From JABMPO01 sp964539785 (GTDB taxonomy: Bacteria; Fidelibacterota; Marinisomatia; Marinisomatales; TCS56): a stretch of DNA of 5,684 bases. This document shows positions 5,166 through 5,684 of this stretch, in pieces. Both the position numbers and the translations under genes were made by a program. The notes below the pieces were generated by a model. That model saw only the letters and a program-made list of their open reading frames with translations. It was not told the origin of the DNA and searched no databases. Location: positions 1 to 5,684 of the forward strand of contig CAZIJQ010000090.1 of assembly GCA_964539785.1 (NCBI GenBank). The letters are read 5' to 3'. How positions within the stretch are numbered: position 1 is the first letter of the stretch; every line of letters starts with the position of its first letter.

Positions 5166-5684
5166 TCATAACCAGATAATTTGTCGCGGCCAGCGATCCA
5201 TGGGAGGTAAATTACCGGAGAGGAATTCCTCAAGTTGTTCCACTAAATTTGACCGTACAACGATAACCATATATCCAGAAAAATCTATTGCAACCTGTTT
5301 TAACGCAGGAAAAAATCCTTTTTTATTGAATTCTAAAAGACCTACCTCATCCAGAACCAGCCATTCTGAAGATTTTGCCGAAATAAGTCGTTCACAGCCC
5401 CACGCAATCGTTTCAGTGTAGAAATAGAATTTCCCCGCTTTTATGGGTGTATTCAATTCATCCATAGTATTTATTGACCGCTTCTCTCCAGTTGAAATAT
5501 GAAGAATTTCATGCTGCCATTTTTCATTCGGTTGAATGATCTTATTTGCAATAAGTCCATCAACTGTATGGCCACCGTCTAATAGGAATTGAACGAGTGA
5601 TTCCAGCCAGGGAGTTTTACCTGCGCCAGGGTCTCCGGTGACAATAATAAGGGCTGGTTTACTTTCAACAAAACTGGTTTTTAG
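5166..5684 (-). CDS. THEP1-like P-loop nucleoside-triphosphatase, 5'-partial
   Basis: The frame runs open from the right edge for 172 residues, so the start is outside the window. The ATG at 5465 is internal and would drop the nucleotide-binding loop. Counting from the edge, Walker A is G17-D-P-G-A-G-K-T24 after a hydrophobic strand. Walker B is W-L-V-L-D112-E-V-G followed by L-L-E-F, close to the D-E-[VI]-G-x-[ML]-E-[LF] of the THEP1/NTPase_1 family. An H-I-S-T-G-E-K-R segment (68-73 region), A-G-K-F-Y-F-Y (83-89) and V-I-V-V-R-S (140-145) also fit that architecture. Family members hydrolyse nucleoside triphosphates, but their cellular role is mostly unclear. Lying 24 bases upstream of mobA in the same direction, it may help molybdenum cofactor assembly, perhaps in the place usually taken by the P-loop protein MobB. 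MobB itself is a less good match because of the D-E-V-G motif. Confidence 0.75.
   Translation of the reverse strand, partial: LKTSFVESKPALIIVTGDPGAGKTPWLESLVQFLLDGGHTVDGLIANKIIQPNEKWQHEILHISTGEKRSINTMDELNTPIKAGKFYFYTETIAWGCERLISAKSSEWLVLDEVGLLEFNKKGFFPALKQVAIDFSGYMVIVVRSNLVEQLEEFLSGNLPPMDRWPRQIIWL

Noticed and set aside
5166..5465. Treating the NTPase as a complete 99-residue protein starting at the ATG at 5465
   Set aside because: The same frame continues without a stop to the right edge and encodes a clear Walker A loop and further family-conserved sequence, so the short form would lack its nucleotide-binding site.
4330..5684. Integrase, IS element, CRISPR array or defence system beside the tRNA
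   Set aside because: I looked for these because tRNA-flanking low-GC DNA often holds them. I saw no regularly spaced repeats, terminal inverted repeats, transposase or recombinase motifs.

Overview
The window looks like a piece of a Gram-negative bacterium from the Fibrobacteres-Chlorobi-Bacteroidetes superphylum or an allied candidate phylum, probably a draft or metagenome assembly. The main clue is a large secreted protein ending in a type IX secretion (Por) C-terminal sorting domain with the NYPNPFNPSTTI signature. That domain is typical of these lineages, but no closer placement is possible from this sequence. An exact run of 100 Ns shows that two contigs were scaffolded together.

Left block (1-4080, + strand): three closely packed genes that look like one operon. 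The first is the 3' part of a very large, multi-domain, beta-rich secreted protein whose start lies outside the window. It overlaps a small TPR-like lipoprotein gene by four bases (ATGA). Eleven bases further on is tadA, the tRNA wobble adenosine deaminase. The block closes with a good intrinsic terminator whose loop contains the tadA stop codon. The first two genes plausibly form a cell-surface pair; tadA is a housekeeping passenger.

Middle (4081-4520): a TTGACA box cut off from any -10 by the 100-N gap, a short TTTTATC tandem repeat at the right gap edge, and a well-formed class II tRNA-Ser(CGA). A convergent 190-base intergenic stretch follows, with three mutually complementary arms that can fold into two competing hairpins.

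Right block (4521-5684, - strand): mobA (molybdenum cofactor guanylyltransferase), preceded in the same direction by a P-loop NTPase of the THEP1 type. The NTPase frame is open to the right edge, so it is 5'-truncated and clearly longer than its first internal ATG suggests. Together they suggest a molybdopterin-dinucleotide cofactor locus.

Base composition changes across the gap: one hand-counted tadA row is about 53% GC, while two rows in mobA are about 33-38%. This may reflect transfer next to a tRNA gene or a scaffold join between unrelated contigs. I see no integrase, IS element, CRISPR array or clearly novel system. The most interesting points are the NTPase-mobA pairing, the secreted protein-lipoprotein pair and the composition break at the gap.
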